From Absidia repens (Eukaryota > Mucoromycota > Mucoromycetes > Mucorales > Cunninghamellaceae): a stretch of DNA of 64,000 nt. The translations under genes were made by a program, and so were the position numbers. Position 1 is the first letter of the stretch, and the number at the start of each line of letters is the position of its first letter. The stretch lies in assembly GCA_002105175.1 (NCBI GenBank), contig MCGE01000003.1, forward strand, positions 62,001 through 126,000. Reading direction: 5' to 3'. This document shows, piece by piece, positions 1 to 11,836 of the stretch. Under the pieces are notes generated by a model. The model made no database searches. It saw nothing but the letters and a program-made list of their open reading frames with translations, and was not told where the DNA came from.

Positions 1-954
1 TGGTGGAAGCTACTAGACTCGATACCGAAGAATCATTCAATTATGAAATCATCCAACTTCTTTTGGTATTTAACGAACAATTCATGATGGCCGAAAATAG
101 ACCCAATTTGATGGTTGAAGCCTTGGTGAATAGACTTGGATCAACAACTACGTTTGGTGAAAATATGATTTTTATGCTCAATCGATCGAGTAAGTTACTC
201 ATCGCTATGTTATACTATTCACTTCCAACGAAATCTCATTTGCTGTTACTATTATTATTATGGCTCTAGATGACTCTTGTGTCCAGCTTCTTATCCTTAA
301 GCTTCTTTATTGCATATTTACTGAATCCAAACTGTACGAATACTTTTATACAAATGATCTCTATGTTTTGGTTGACATCATCCTGCGGGAAGTCTGCGAT
401 CTTGGTGATGATAGGGAATCTGAAGCTGTAAGTCAAATGAAAAAGAGAGTTGCATAGTTAGATTGAGAGCCTCATGTTTTGACGTGCTTGTATTTTTATC
501 ATAGCTTCGAGATGCCTACCTTCGTATATTGAAACCACTTCTTATCAACACTCAACTACGTCACAAGCCTTATAAGAAAACTGAAATTCATCAAGTATTA
601 TGCTCTCTCATCACACCGTATATGCACCGAAATGTCGAACCAAGCTCGAAACGACTGGCACAGCGAATATTGGAAGATTGGTGGGAAAATATTTGCCAAC
701 AAAAAGTCGCACCTGTCCTTGGCGTGGATATCAAAAATGCCATCGTACACAGTGGAACCGGGTTTCAACATTCTGCTATCATCAAACCCTCTACATCTCC
801 CCTCCCCTCCTCACCTTCGTTTACCTCGAATGCATCTCCTTCACTTACTGATCGTCCTTCCTCTTCATCTTCGTCCACTTCTTCACTATCCAACCCTCCC
901 CCTATTAAAACTAGTCAATCTAATAAAAATGATCCAAGTGTTGTTTGTACATAG
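1..954 (+). CDS. SPIN90/Ldb17-type leucine-rich domain protein, 3' part
   Basis: The gene enters from the left edge, so its N-terminus is missing. Three exons join in frame: 1-189, 270-427 and 505-954, with introns 190-269 and 428-504 (both GT-AG). The protein reads through an all-helical, Leu-rich segment (EIIQLLLVFNEQFM, LKLLYCIFTESKLYEYF, LRDAYLRILKPLL) and a short motif RILEDWWENI, followed by a Ser/Pro/Thr-rich tail of about 80 residues. The helical part resembles the SPIN90/Ldb17 (DUF2013) domain, known in yeast Ldb17 and animal SPIN90/NCKIPSD as a regulator of Arp2/3 actin patches during endocytosis. The Pro/Ser tail would fit SH3-partner binding. Family assignment is by recognition of the helical pattern and not by a search; any N-terminal SH3 domain would lie outside the window. 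Confidence 0.72.
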
Positions 955-2083
955 ACAAAACCTACACTTTTTTTTTACTATTATCATTGGTTTTATTGTT
1001 ATTTGTGATGACTCTGCTCAAACTGGAATCTTGGGGTGTACAGCATGGTGTGGATCGGGATTTGAAATGTTTTTCGATTTTTTTTATAGCTTCACTTTTT
1101 TGTCTCCTACTTCTCCCCTCTTTACATACATTCAATGAATTCTTTTAATTGAATCATACAAATTGGCTGTACTGTAGTATTCCTTCGTGTCTACACCCTC
1201 AAGGCGAGCTAACATGAATTTGAATTTGTGCTCGGCAAGCAGCGGGTTGGCGTTTTACCTTAATCGTAAGTAAACGAGACATTCATGAACACACGTTTCT
1301 TTTTTCTTCAACCTTGAACAAATACTGACTCTGGTATTCAAGATAGGTTATGAAACCATTGGTATTTATTGTCTATGATTTCTCTGTATGTATTCTCATT
1401 GACTCGCTGACTCTCCTAAAGGTAAGAAATGAGATAACAAGCTTAGACAACTGCAACTGACACAGACCTTTTCCATGCTTGATCTTTATATATATATATA
1501 TATATATGATATATACATTTCATTTTATCCAAATTTAGAAATATGAATCTGACATCCTTTTGATCAGCAAGGATTCTCCCCTCCCCCACAGGCTAATGAC
1601 TCAAACCGGTAAATGAATGACTCAAATCAATCACCAATGGCTATCCGATGATACTACTTTTGGGCTGCTTTACTGCTTGGATTATGGAATTACTAGAAAT
1701 TTTGATTGCCTGCTTTATAATATAATTGACCAAGGTAAAACTGATGCAAAAGAAAAGGGGATATGCGATGACTGACGGTGTCTTTTTAATTTGTGGTTGT
1801 TGATCAGAACGATCAGAAAGGTTAAAACGATGAACGATGACAGTACATTCACCCCCCGTGGAACTCCGTTTGAACTTTTAAGACGGATGCACCACTTGGA
1901 TATCCTTGCCCGATCTGCCATTACACTGTAAGTTAGTTTCTGGATTCAGTGATTTCGGGGTTTTGAAATGTGCCTGTCTTTTTTTTTTTTTAATCTCATT
2001 AATTCTTTCACTTCTTTTTTTTTTTTTTTTTTTCTCTCTCTCTTCAACTTTTAGTAGGTTGTTGTCACTTCACTTTGATAAAT
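955..2083. other. intergenic, no gene seen
   Basis: This 1.1-kb spacer holds the 3' UTR of the Ldb17-type gene and the promoter of the permease. It contains a short (TA)n run at about 1490-1510 and pyrimidine/T-rich tracts at 1979-2045 just before the permease start. No open reading frame with recognisable protein character was found on either strand. Confidence 0.6.
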
Positions 2084-2452
2084 ATGATAAGTGGTCAACA
2101 GGATCAAGAAAGCCAAGCATACAAAGGTTATGATGGCAAGAAACCTATCAAGTATGACTCTGAAAAAATCGAATATGACAGCAGTAGCAGCAACAACAGC
2201 AATTCAAAGTTAGAAGCCGGTCATTTGGAGGCTGGTGATACGGATAGCGAAAACATACAAGAAGGAACGCATCGTGGATTGGAGTCAAGACATATACAAA
2301 TGATTGCCCTCGGAGGATGCATCGGGTAAAGAACAAAAGAAAATATGTTATATTTGATCGCATGTAGTACTGTACTTGACAAATACAAATACCGATCGTC
2401 TACTAATCATACTTATTTTTATCTTTTATTTATCAAATATAGTACTGGGTAC

Positions 2453-2489
<37 letters not shown>

Positions 2490-4971
2490 AGTACGCAGTG
2501 GATTGTGATGTCGTTATAGGTATTTATATAATTTTTTTCTTATTCGTAGTTTGTTCTTGAATATGGGCGTGAACGTAGCTACGGTATGCAAGCACAAATA
2601 CAAAGAAAAAAAAAATTCAGTACAGCCACCGCCACTAACAAATCGGAATGACTCATACAACTCCATTTGTATTATTTTAGGCCGGACCAGCAGGTGCCCT
2701 CATTGCCTATATTGTTAGTAAGTACCGCTCATTATTAACCATGCATTGTGTTGTATCGTAACATTTACACATCTGTTACCTTTCTTCTAGTTGGATGGAT
2801 GGTCTATTGTGTTATGACCACATTAGGTGAAATGGCCTCCTATATACCCGTACGTATCTAACTTGGAATGAGGGTATCCCTTGCATGAATGAAACCCCAT
2901 ACTAACTCACTTATCCTTGTTTTATGGTTTGTTTGTTTTTTTAGGTTTCTGGTTCTTTCAACCACTATGCTACTCGATTCGTTGACCCCGCTTTGGGTTT
3001 TGCTCTGGGTTGGAATTATTGGTATGAATATAAAACATCCGAGGAATAAAGAAGTTCAGTTACTCACTTTTTTTTTATCTTGTGCAAAATAGGTTCTCTG
3101 TAAGTTCATAGATTAGGTTCTGGGGTAGGGCGATTAAAACTTGGTGCTTATCACGATTCTTATATTCCAAATCGGGTAAATCTATCTTTTTGCCAATAGT
3201 GGGTAAGTATACATGGAAAGAGTAGTAAGAAAATGAAGCAAGGTTGTAACAAATTTTTTTTATCGTTGTTATTATTATTATACAGAGTGTGTCAATTGCA
3301 GCAGGTTAGTTATACAAATGAAATACCATCAAATTTGGTGTACTCACTATATTCGTACTGATTTTGGTTTTCCTTAGAATTATCCGCCGCTGCTACTATC
3401 ATTGACTGGTGGAAATCTATACTCCCTGATGCTGTCTGGTCAAGTATATTTTTGGTTCTGATTGTAATTATCAATATGTTTAGTGTCAGGTAATGATATA
3501 GGAACGGAACATAGGACTTCGACAGGATTTTTTTATATTGACTTCATTTTCTAGAATTTTTGGTGAAGTGGAATACTATTTTGCTATGATCAAGATCCTC
3601 GTTGTATTGGTGTTTCTCATTATCGGTAAGTACGCTATTTCATGTAAAAGGAAATAGATTACCAAATGTTTTTACATTATGATATCCTATTATTAGGAAT
3701 TCTCGTTAGTACTGGTGCGGTCGGTGGTCTGGCTCCTATTGGGTTCAGGTAATTTGAAAATATTATACTGTGAATGGGCTGCTGTGATTTGATTTTTCTT
3801 ACTGATGACAATCTTTGCCTTACTCATGTAGATACTGGAGTAACCCGGGCCCCTTTGCAAATGGTGGTGTCGGCACTGTCAGTGTTTTATTAGCCGCTGG
3901 TTTCTCATATCAGGGAACTGAAGTCGGTAAGTCAATTCCCTCCCCTTTCCCAAAAAGTTGCATATATATAATTCCAACGTCACACACTTTGACATTTCTC
4001 ATGCACTAACAAATTGTTTTCCTTACTGAAACATCTAGTGGGCGTCACTGCTGGTGAAGCAAGGAATCCCGTCAAAGCTATCCCTCGGGCTATCCGCAAT
4101 ACCTTCTGGAGAATCCTTTTCTTTTATGTATTTGTTATCTTCTTGATTGGTCTATGTATACCATCTGACGATGCACGCCTTGCAAATGACGATGGTAGTC
4201 CAAGCACATCTGCCTTGACGTTGATCTTTGAATTGGCTGGGATCGAAGTGGGTGCTCATGTGATCAATGCCGTGGTCCTTATCAGTGTCTTATCTGCTGC
4301 CAACTCTTCAGTCTACACCACTGCACGTACTCTTTTGGGTCTCGCTCGCGATGGTAACGCTCCAGCCTTTCTTGCTAAGACCAACAGATTCGGTGCTCCA
4401 TGGATGGCGGTACTACTCTCTTCTATTTGCGGTTTTGCGGCGTGTTTTGCCAGTATCTACAGTGCAAGTGTAGCCTTCACCTGGTTCTTGTCTATCACCG
4501 CTGTCTCTGGTTTTATTAGTTGGTGGGGTGTTGCCTTTGTGCATCTACGCTTTAGAAGGGCATATGTGAAACAAGGACGTGATCTGAATGAATTACCTTA
4601 CAGATGCACTTGGTACCCTTTCACTGATCTTTTTGCTTGTATCCTCTGTATTTTGATTATCCTCGGTCAAGGTAATTGAAAGTCTTTTGTTGTGTGAATA
4701 TGACTAACTTTTTTGTTTTGTTTTATTTTATGAAGGATATACGGCATTCACGCCAGTATTTGAATTCAAGACATTTGCTGCGAACTATATTGGTGTCCTG
4801 CCTGCAGTTATCCTATATATCGGTCACAAACTGATTATCCGCTCCAAGGTTGTGCCCCTGGAAGAAGTTGATTTTGAAACTGGCCGGGTGACTGTCTACG
4901 ATATTCAAGAGGCAGAAGAAAAAGAAAAGGGTGTGGTTTGGTGGCGACGCGCATTGTATTATATTCTTTAG
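2084..4971 (+). CDS. AAT-family amino acid permease
   Basis: A plasma-membrane amino acid/proton symporter of the yeast Gap1 (AAT/APC) family. The spliced frame closes exactly at 560 aa. Exons: 2084-2325, 2443-2448, 2550-2583, 2681-2717, 2791-2849, 2945-3021, 3093-3099, 3200-3202, 3286-3304, 3378-3489, 3555-3625, 3697-3748, 3832-3926, 4039-4671, 4736-4971. A hydrophilic N-terminus of about 70 residues, probably cytosolic, precedes the family signature ALGGCIGTGLF, then AGPAGALIAY, LGEMASYIPVSGSF, GWNYWFSW, GEARNPVKAIPRAI and SVYTTARTLLGLARD, covering the usual 12 helices. Three exons are only 6, 7 and 3 nt; the first two are needed for the frame or the IGTG motif, the third supplies a conserved Trp. 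ATG 2084 is used because the open frame upstream starts only with a TTG. Substrate range cannot be read from sequence. Confidence 0.93.
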
Positions 4972-5259
4972 TTATTTATTTATTAGTTTATTATTTATTT
5001 ATTACCATACATAGTGTAATATATATCATTATTTAGTTAGATTTTTTTTTTATGTGTTGTCAATGAATGTTTTTAATTGATCTAGAATTTTTGCACGACG
5101 GAATAGAATCTGGAGAACTTTTGAATAAACTGTGATATTTTTATTTGATGGTATATGCCTCTCGTCTTCATTTAGTTTCCTTTTGTTTGTTCTACTACCA
5201 CTCTGTCGCAGTAGCGGGCCCATGTCGCCCAACAGGAATGCCAGCATATAATATCACTC

Positions 5260-5610
5260 AGACCCATTTAAATAATCTTAGATTAATATTAGGAATAGTA
5301 TGGAGGGTTCAGATCAAGGATTACAAGATGCATGGGGAAACCCCTTTCATTTTGGTTTATGATCAGATGGCTATTTGGAGTCTTAGCATAGTTTGTATCT
5401 ATATCATAATAAAATTGTCCATTTTGATTAGCATTAAACACTCTTCATATATCACATTATTCCCCCTTCCAGTAGCTCCCTCACTAATGCCCTTGAGCTT
5501 GACAGGTGAACATTTAGGTGGGCAATGTGTTCTCATGCGATTGATCTCTATCCCCAAGCAATTTTTTATTTTTTATTTTTTGGAAGGTAAAAATATCAAA
5601 GCAAGTCTTA
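5260..5610 (+). repeat. degenerate copy A of the dispersed non-coding repeat family
   Basis: The stretch around 5273-5410 (AGATTAATATTAGGAATAG, then GGTTCAGATCAAGGATTACAAG, GATGCATGGGGAAACCCC and a following TTAGCATAGTTTGTATCT-like segment with AATAAAAT) aligns by eye to the same order of blocks at 15.7, 27.6 and 37.2 kb and, inverted, at 38.5 and 54.3 kb. No terminal inverted repeat is recognisable here, so this looks like the most decayed copy. It sits between the permease 3' end (4971) and the minus-strand membrane protein (stop at 5802). Boundaries are approximate. Confidence 0.55.
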
Positions 5611-5801
5611 TCTTGGACCGATTTCTTTATTAATACCAAGTGAGTTGAAATCAAATATGTAAATAGATATAGATAGTTAGTGCAGATGAGTCGATAGCTT
5701 CAGTGCATAAGTCGTAAGAGGCGGAGAATTAAAATACTGGATTTTCCAAAAAAAAAAAAAAAAAAAAAAAAAGCATATTTTCCCTGATTTTTTTTTTCCT
5801 T

Positions 5802-7906
5802 CTAGTTCCATCTTCCTTTCGGTGATTGATGCAACCAAACTGAGTCTTGTGAAGGATCACGGTTACCACCATGATTGTTCTGGGTCAAAGGCTGTCTTGT
5901 GGTGAATACTGATGAATCGCGTTCAAAAGCACAACCACCATTACTTGAATTCCTTGCTACATGCGATACCGGGGGTAGCGTCGTTGTCCTGTGCTGCTGT
6001 TGTTGCTGCTGCTCCCCAGGATAGAGGTGATCTTGACTTGAACTTGAAATGTTGGACTCATTGGCAGAATAAGACAACGATTGGCTACTTGTCTTGCATG
6101 GATCACTGTCATGATGATGGTGTTGTTGATGGTAATGGTAAGAATATTGTTGGTCATAACGGTGTTGGCCATGCCCTTGGTGGCTGTGTTGATGTTGGCT
6201 AGCATTGGTTGTATTAGGCACCAAAGTGGTGGCGTTTGAATGCACGGTGGACAAGGGGTATGTCTCCATGGGTGGCTTGCCATTTTGATGGTGGTGGTGA
6301 TTGGATTGTGTCGCTGCATAGGACATGGTGGCGGTGGTGGTCATGCTTTCGTGGTGTTGATGTTGGCTGAGTCTTTGACTGGATGACAAATTGTTTACGG
6401 GTGTAATTAATTGCTGCTGTTGGTATCCAAGATTTTGGCTTTCATGGCGCTTTTTGGGATGGAAAATCAAGATGACTACGGTCCAGACGACAATGGAGGA
6501 TACATTGGCTAATGGCGATGGATGGTTCCAATTATAGTATAGCATAGCAGTAGTATTAGTGATTTATAATATTAGTTATATTGCGATGAATTTTACCAAA
6601 ATAAAGAAAATATTTGGTCAGTATGATTATTGTTATTTCGTTGTTGTTGGTTTTGGTTTTTATGTGTATAGGGATATATGACACACTTACTGTTACATAT
6701 CAAGAAGTCAGATGAAAATTTATGGATATTTAGGGATTTTTTTCCAGTTAAACCGTCGGCACAAAGGATGATCAGTGATGTGGAAAAAAAGAAAAGGGCA
6801 ATGGTCAGGATAAAGTTGAGTTCTTGGAAATACATAATCTTGTTGCTAACAAAGCGAGAGTTGATCGAGTTTTTTGTGGTCTGAAGTAAATTGTTGAATC
6901 GATAGTGGGATCGAATACCAAGGATAGCAATGATAAAAAGACCACACCCATAGACCAATTCAGGGATGACTTCCTTGTATGTATAGTCATAAACACTTCG
7001 AGAAAAATTGAATTGGAGTACTGGGAAGATGATAATGGTCATGCATGTCCTAAAAACGCAATAGTGATGATGAGTGAGTGATAGGTTTTCAATACAATAT
7101 GCAGCAGCGAAGGAGATTCTTTTTTTTTTCATACCAAATGATGTATAGTTTGAATTCTTTGCTACTCATGAAATTGGCCCTAACTGAGTTGGCCAGATAG
7201 TTCCAGAAGCATTGCAGCAGCAATAAGGTACCTCTATATTAAAAAAAAAAAAAAGAAAAAAAAACGCATGTCATTAAATTTATCAAAATGAAAAAAGGAG
7301 AGCGTCGATATATTTTTTTACGTTTGCAAGGAGAAGCCGATGCATAAACTATAATCTAACGACAGGTAAATAAAAGAGAGAGCTCCTGTCAGTAAGATGA
7401 TGATGATGCTGCAATTACAAATTATTTTAAGCTACCTGTAGGTACAATCAGATCTCGATCAGCTTTAGTCCACATTGTTTCTGGTTTTCCGAATATATGA
7501 CCGAATACACTCACAAAGCCTTCTTCGTATTTGACCCGGCAGGAAGTGATTTCTATAACACAATAAAAAAAGTATACGGAGCTTGAATATATATATATGT
7601 ATAGGGGTGCCTTTTTTTTCCCAATTGCCCTTACCATAAATCAATTGAAAAGGTATCATAAAAAATAATAATAATGTTACAATACCCTTCAACTCTCCTT
7701 GCCGGAACTTTGAAATTCGAATACATTGAAATCCGTCCAATGTCCACACTCGAAAAGAGTACCATATTAATAAATAGGCTAACGAAGTGGCTCTTTCTGC
7801 GGCGATTAAAAAGAAAAGTGTAAGAAGCAATACCAGTGAATAAAAAGCCTTTTTTTTTTTTTTTTTTATCTTTACGTAGGAAGCTATAATCACTCAAATG
7901 AGTCAT
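5802..7906 (-). CDS. seven-transmembrane receptor-like protein with His/Gln-rich tail
   Basis: Six exons splice in frame to roughly 490 aa, starting at ATG 7904-7906 (MTHLSDYSF) and ending at 5802. Seven hydrophobic helices can be read in order: TSLAYLLIWYSFRVW, GIVTLLLFFMIPFQLIY, TLLLLQCFWNYLANSV, YIIWTCMTIIIFPVL, LVYGCGLFIIAILGI, LNFILTIALFFFSTSLIIL and VSSIVVWTVVILIF. Between helices 2 and 3 is a conserved-looking polar stretch (EITSCRVKYEEGF). A cytosolic-type tail of about 220 residues follows helix 7 and is strikingly rich in His, Gln, Ser and Asn. The layout is that of a G-protein-coupled-receptor-like protein; I could not place it in a named GPCR class, and no RGS domain is visible. 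Splice sites include an acceptor at about 7229 and another inside the penultimate open frame at about 6512. An additional upstream exon cannot be excluded. Confidence 0.7.
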
Positions 7907-8379
7907 TTGGAGTTGTAAGTTCAAGAAATTAAAATATAAGAGAAAAAGGGAAAAAGAAGGGAAGAACGAAAGATAATGCGCTTTTACTTCTTTTTTACTC
8001 CTCTGTCATGTAAAAGTGACCTTACTTGTTTTACTGTCTCGGAACCTTTAATTTTCCAAGATATATAGTTTTTCTTTTTTTTTCATTTCTAAGGAGCATC
8101 TAAGCGCCCGGTCACCATTCATCCAGCACATCCACGTTATAAAATGAACAAAAAGGAGATCCATGGTATAAAGGGGCGGTCACTTTTTTTTATGACAAAA
8201 GCAATTCAATCAATTAATGCCCAATGTGTTTATTTAAAACACCGCAGCGCAATTCTGGTTAGTCATGAGTGTGCGAAACTAGCTGACAAAATCGATATTC
8301 CGGCTCTTGATATAAAAAAAAATTCACTTTCTGCTTTTTATTTTTTTCCTTGCTCTTCTTTATTTTACCTCCTCATTCA
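7907..8379. promoter_or_regulatory. divergent promoter region
   Basis: About 470 bp separate the start of the minus-strand seven-helix protein from the start of the plus-strand phosphotransferase, so both promoters must lie here. The stretch is T/A-rich with a GC-richer island around 8100-8140 (AGCGCCCGGTCACC). No specific operator was identified. Confidence 0.45.
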
Positions 8380-10412
8380 ATGACAAACGAAGGACAAAAG
8401 ACCTCTGCTGTGCGTTCTGGGTAATACATATACATATTTTTCTCGCAAAAAAGAGAAGACCATATGTCTCCTTTTTTTTTTTTTTTACTCCCCCCCTTTA
8501 TATTTCAACACTGAGGTTGTGAAGCTTGTTTTCAGGTTTATTCTCTCTTTTTATCCTTCTGTCTTTTTTTTTTAACCTTCCCCTCTTCCCCGCCCCTTTT
8601 TTATTTTATTTGACCCTTCCCTCCCATTTTTCCCTGCATTAATGGAACTCTTCAGCTCATTGCCTTGAACATTCGTCTCTTTTGTAGTCTTTATTGGGGA
8701 CAATCCTTTGACTGACATTCGCTTTACCTTTGTATATAGGCACGAACTAGATACTGCCTCCTTGGAAGCGTACCTTGCCAAACAAATCCCTGGATTCACC
8801 ACACCTATGACTGTTTCTCAATTCTCTCATGGTCAGAGTAGGTGATATATTTTGTGATAGTGAAAAAATCAAACAAATTAACGGTGTTGCCACGCTATTT
8901 CCTTTATTATAGGTAATCCTACTTATTTATTAAAGGATGCAAAGTAAGTGAAGAGGAGGATGAAAACTAGAGGAATGATGTACATGCTGGTAGTATATGT
9001 ATGTATGTTTGTATATATGTATGTATGCGTGTGTGTGTGGGTTTGTATCGAGGAGGGGAGGATGGTACTAGGAGGGTGTCACAGATTAGATCAATGGTAT
9101 AATCTTGCTGAAGTACTAATGTTTTTTTTGTGCACTATAGTCAACAACAGTATGTGCTCCGCAAAAAACCCCCAGGCGCATTATTATCTAAAACTGCGCA
9201 TGCTATTGAACGTGAATATCGTATCATTAATGCTCTTGGTCAGCATACAGATGTCCCTGTCCCCAAGGTATATGCCTTATGTGAAGAAGCCAATGTGATT
9301 GGCACACCTTTTTATGTAAGGAACAGACCAAAAAGAAAGGGACCACCCTCAATTGTGTGATGCATGATAAACATGATACTAAAATGCCATTGATTATTGT
9401 TTACGTATAGGTGATGGAATTCCTGAAAGGACGAATCTTCGAAGATGTTCGTATGTTATCACTTCCTTATGAACAACGCAAACAGTGGTAAGGAGGAAGA
9501 TGTGAAGACAAATGATGAAGACACAGGGTGGCTGACATTCTTCGCTTTTAGCTGGTTCTCCGCTTTGGAAACATTGGCCAAACTTCATAGAGTGGACTTT
9601 AAAGCCATTGGATTGGAAAGCTATGGACGCAATTTTGGATTCTACGAACGACAAATGAAGTCCTTGCATAAAGTTTCGAGCGCACAGGCTGCTGTAGTGG
9701 ACAAAGATAGCGGTGAAAAGGTGGCCGATCTTCCTCGATTGAACGAAATGTTTGCATGGTTTAAGAAAAATCAACCTAAAGATGTGGCCACTATCGTTCA
9801 TGGCGATTTCAAGGTAAGGAGAGTAAAAAAGGATATCCCTTATACCCCTCAAAGTCAAACATATGACTCAATATTCATTTATTACTTTTTGTTCATAGAT
9901 TGATAATGTGGTATTCCATCCTACAGAATGTCGGGTTATCGGTGTATTGGATTGGGAATTATCAACAATTGGTCACCCTTTGTCCGATTTAGCTAACCTT
10001 CTTCAACCTTTTTATATGCCCGCCGATCAAACTAGTGGTGGTGGATTTAAAGATTCCAAGGAACCATTACCTATTCCCGGTGCTCAAGAATTAATGCAAG
10101 TCTATTGTCAACATAGCAACCAGCCTTTCCCTATTCCGCAATGGCTATTTGCTGTTGCCTTTGCTCATTTTAGAGTAAGTTTTTGCATACGGTTGTGGAG
10201 TCAATTTATTTATATATGTCTGTGCTGACCTTTTTTTTCTTCCAAAATAGCTGGCTGTAATTACTCAAGGGATTGCGGCTCGCGTTGCACGAAAACAAGC
10301 CTCTTCTGCTCGTGCTTTAGAAATAGCTTCCAAATCTATACCCATGGCGAACCTGGCTCTTGAAATCGTGGATCAAGGAGATTTGGTTGGTGGCACAGAT
10401 AGTAAACTTTAG
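8380..10412 (+). CDS. APH-fold phosphotransferase, ACAD10/11 N-domain type
   Basis: A kinase-like phosphotransferase related to aminoglycoside phosphotransferases and to the N-terminal domain of animal ACAD10/ACAD11. Eight exons: 8380-8420, 8740-8837, 8913-8943, 9141-9315, 9411-9487, 9552-9813, 9899-10174, 10251-10412. Motifs in order: FSHGQSNPTYLL (nucleotide-binding loop), [19 protein letters not shown] with the ATP-binding Lys and a ReyrIINAL helix, [12 protein letters not shown] (hinge), LAKLHRVD, the Brenner catalytic loop HGDFKIDNVVF, and [20 protein letters not shown] with the metal-binding Asp. Length (about 370 aa) is that of the free-standing domain; no acyl-CoA dehydrogenase domain follows. 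Exon 1 ([14 protein letters not shown]) is chosen because it joins in phase over a 319-nt intron, long for this window. The natural substrate is unknown; in ACAD11 the domain phosphorylates 4-hydroxyacyl-CoA. Confidence 0.88.
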
Positions 10413-10978
10413 ATCCCCCTCCTCCTTTTTTTGATTTATATGTTTAGTTTGGTAGTCATTCTATATATAGTATTGAATAGAAAAATCTTTGATCATCTTT
10501 ATTACCATGCATTTTTTTATCGATGAAATACATAGTATTGAATAAAAAAAAAATTTAGATCATCTTTATTACCATGTTTTTTTTGTCGATGAAAATATAC
10601 TGAGTGTATGTGTGTATGTGTGTATGTGTGTATGTGTGTATGTGTGTATATGTGTATATGTGTTGTCATGATGAATATAGCTAGTTTTATCCAACTTATT
10701 TGAAAGGGTTAGATAAATTGATACGGTTGCCTCAATTGTGGATGTATCGATGAGAATGTGTATATGCTACGGTGCTACCATGATTTTTTTTTTTTAAAAA
10801 AAGACAAAGTGAAAATCAACGTCATATAGGAATATATGAGAAGATATCAAATATCATTGTTCATTATTGTGTGTAAACACCCCTCCCATCAGCAATATAT
10901 AAGACGACAAAAGAAGGTATCAAATATCATTTGTTTATTTTTGTGTGTAAAAAAGACAAACTATTCTACAGAAGTAAT
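10413..10978. repeat. convergent spacer with two local duplications and a TGTA microsatellite
   Basis: Between two convergent genes. A block of about 65 bp is tandemly duplicated at 10471-10536 and 10537-10600 (TATTGAATA...GATCATCTTTATTACCATG...GATGAAA in both). A (TGTGTA/TGTATG)n microsatellite follows at about 10603-10662. A second near-duplicate pair is at 10835-10880 and 10905-10952 (shared TATCAAATATCATT and ATTGTGTGTAAA-type blocks). No gene is seen. Confidence 0.6.
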
Positions 10979-11836
10979 CTACATAATTCCTTTGAGGGCA
11001 ATAGCGCCGGCAATCAGAGGCAGCACCTTTTCCATGTTACCAGATTGATCGCCGATCTGATAATACTATAAAGAAGGAAGAAAAGTGAATGTTAGAGCGT
11101 GTGTGTATATGAATACCCAAAGTGGGATGCATATGCTTCATTCGAATTTTTACCTTTTGTATCCTTTTCATATCCCTATATTGTTCAAGATGATCCAGTG
11201 ATACAAGGTCCCCTTGAATATTATCGCGCATGAATGATTCCACCTATATTGCAAAACACATGTTTAAACCCTAGTATCTTTCAACCACTCCTATATTTTG
11301 CAAACTTACCTCCGAGCTTGATCCACCCACTTTGACAACTAGCAACTGCTGTGACTGATCATTGATACCAAAACGTCGGAGTGATTGAGAAATCTATAAG
11401 CCAAAGCAAACAAGCAAGGAAACATAGGCCTTATTTAAGTACACATATATATTTCCCTCATCGTTTGACATACACGCCGACATAATAGCACTTACGTTGA
11501 CAGAATTGGAAAAGTCAAAAACGATTTCAGAATGTACGTTGTGTGTCTTCAATTGATCCCTTTGCCAGTCATGAATGGCACGGTTGATAGCAAGTAGTGC
11601 GTGTAGTCCATTGAATACCTGTATAAAACAAAAAGTAAGTAACCTTATCAAAGCAAGGCACTTTTCTTTTCTTTGGGGAGGAGGATTACCAAAGTCGCAT
11701 CAACCAAAGCACATACAAGGGTAGCGTCTTGTTTTAATAATCTTTGTCTTAAATGTTCGGCATTGGTGACGTTGTTGAATAAGCCAATATGGACTTGGCC
11801 AATGTCAGGGTAAAGGTCAATTGTATGTGATTCCAT
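10979..11836 (-). CDS. CGI121: Cgi121/TPRKB, EKC/KEOPS complex subunit
   Basis: Subunit of the KEOPS/EKC complex, which makes the N6-threonylcarbamoyl-adenosine modification of ANN-decoding tRNAs and also affects telomeres; Cgi121 binds the tRNA 3' end and the Bud32 kinase. The protein begins MESHTIDLYPDIGQVHIGLF and continues with NVTNAEHLRQRLLKQDATL, LVDATLVFNGLHALLAINRA, NVHSEIVFDFS, the typical ISQSLRRFGIND, LLVVKVG and a C-terminal YQIGD...LPLIAGAIALKGIM. It is about 178 aa, the usual size. Exons are separated by short GT-AG introns (for example around 11620-11690, 11395-11500, 11245-11310 and 11068-11150). Start ATG is 11834-11836, stop at 10979. It is convergent with the phosphotransferase gene. 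Confidence 0.92.

Noticed and set aside
3111..3130. Alternative acceptor ATTAG followed by GTTCTGG in the permease intron
   Set aside because: It would give a Phe-Trp pair but leaves the next exon out of phase; the 7-nt plus 3-nt exon solution closes the frame.
5912..6202. Plus-strand open frame over the His-rich tail
   Set aside because: Antisense shadow of the low-complexity His/Gln coding region.
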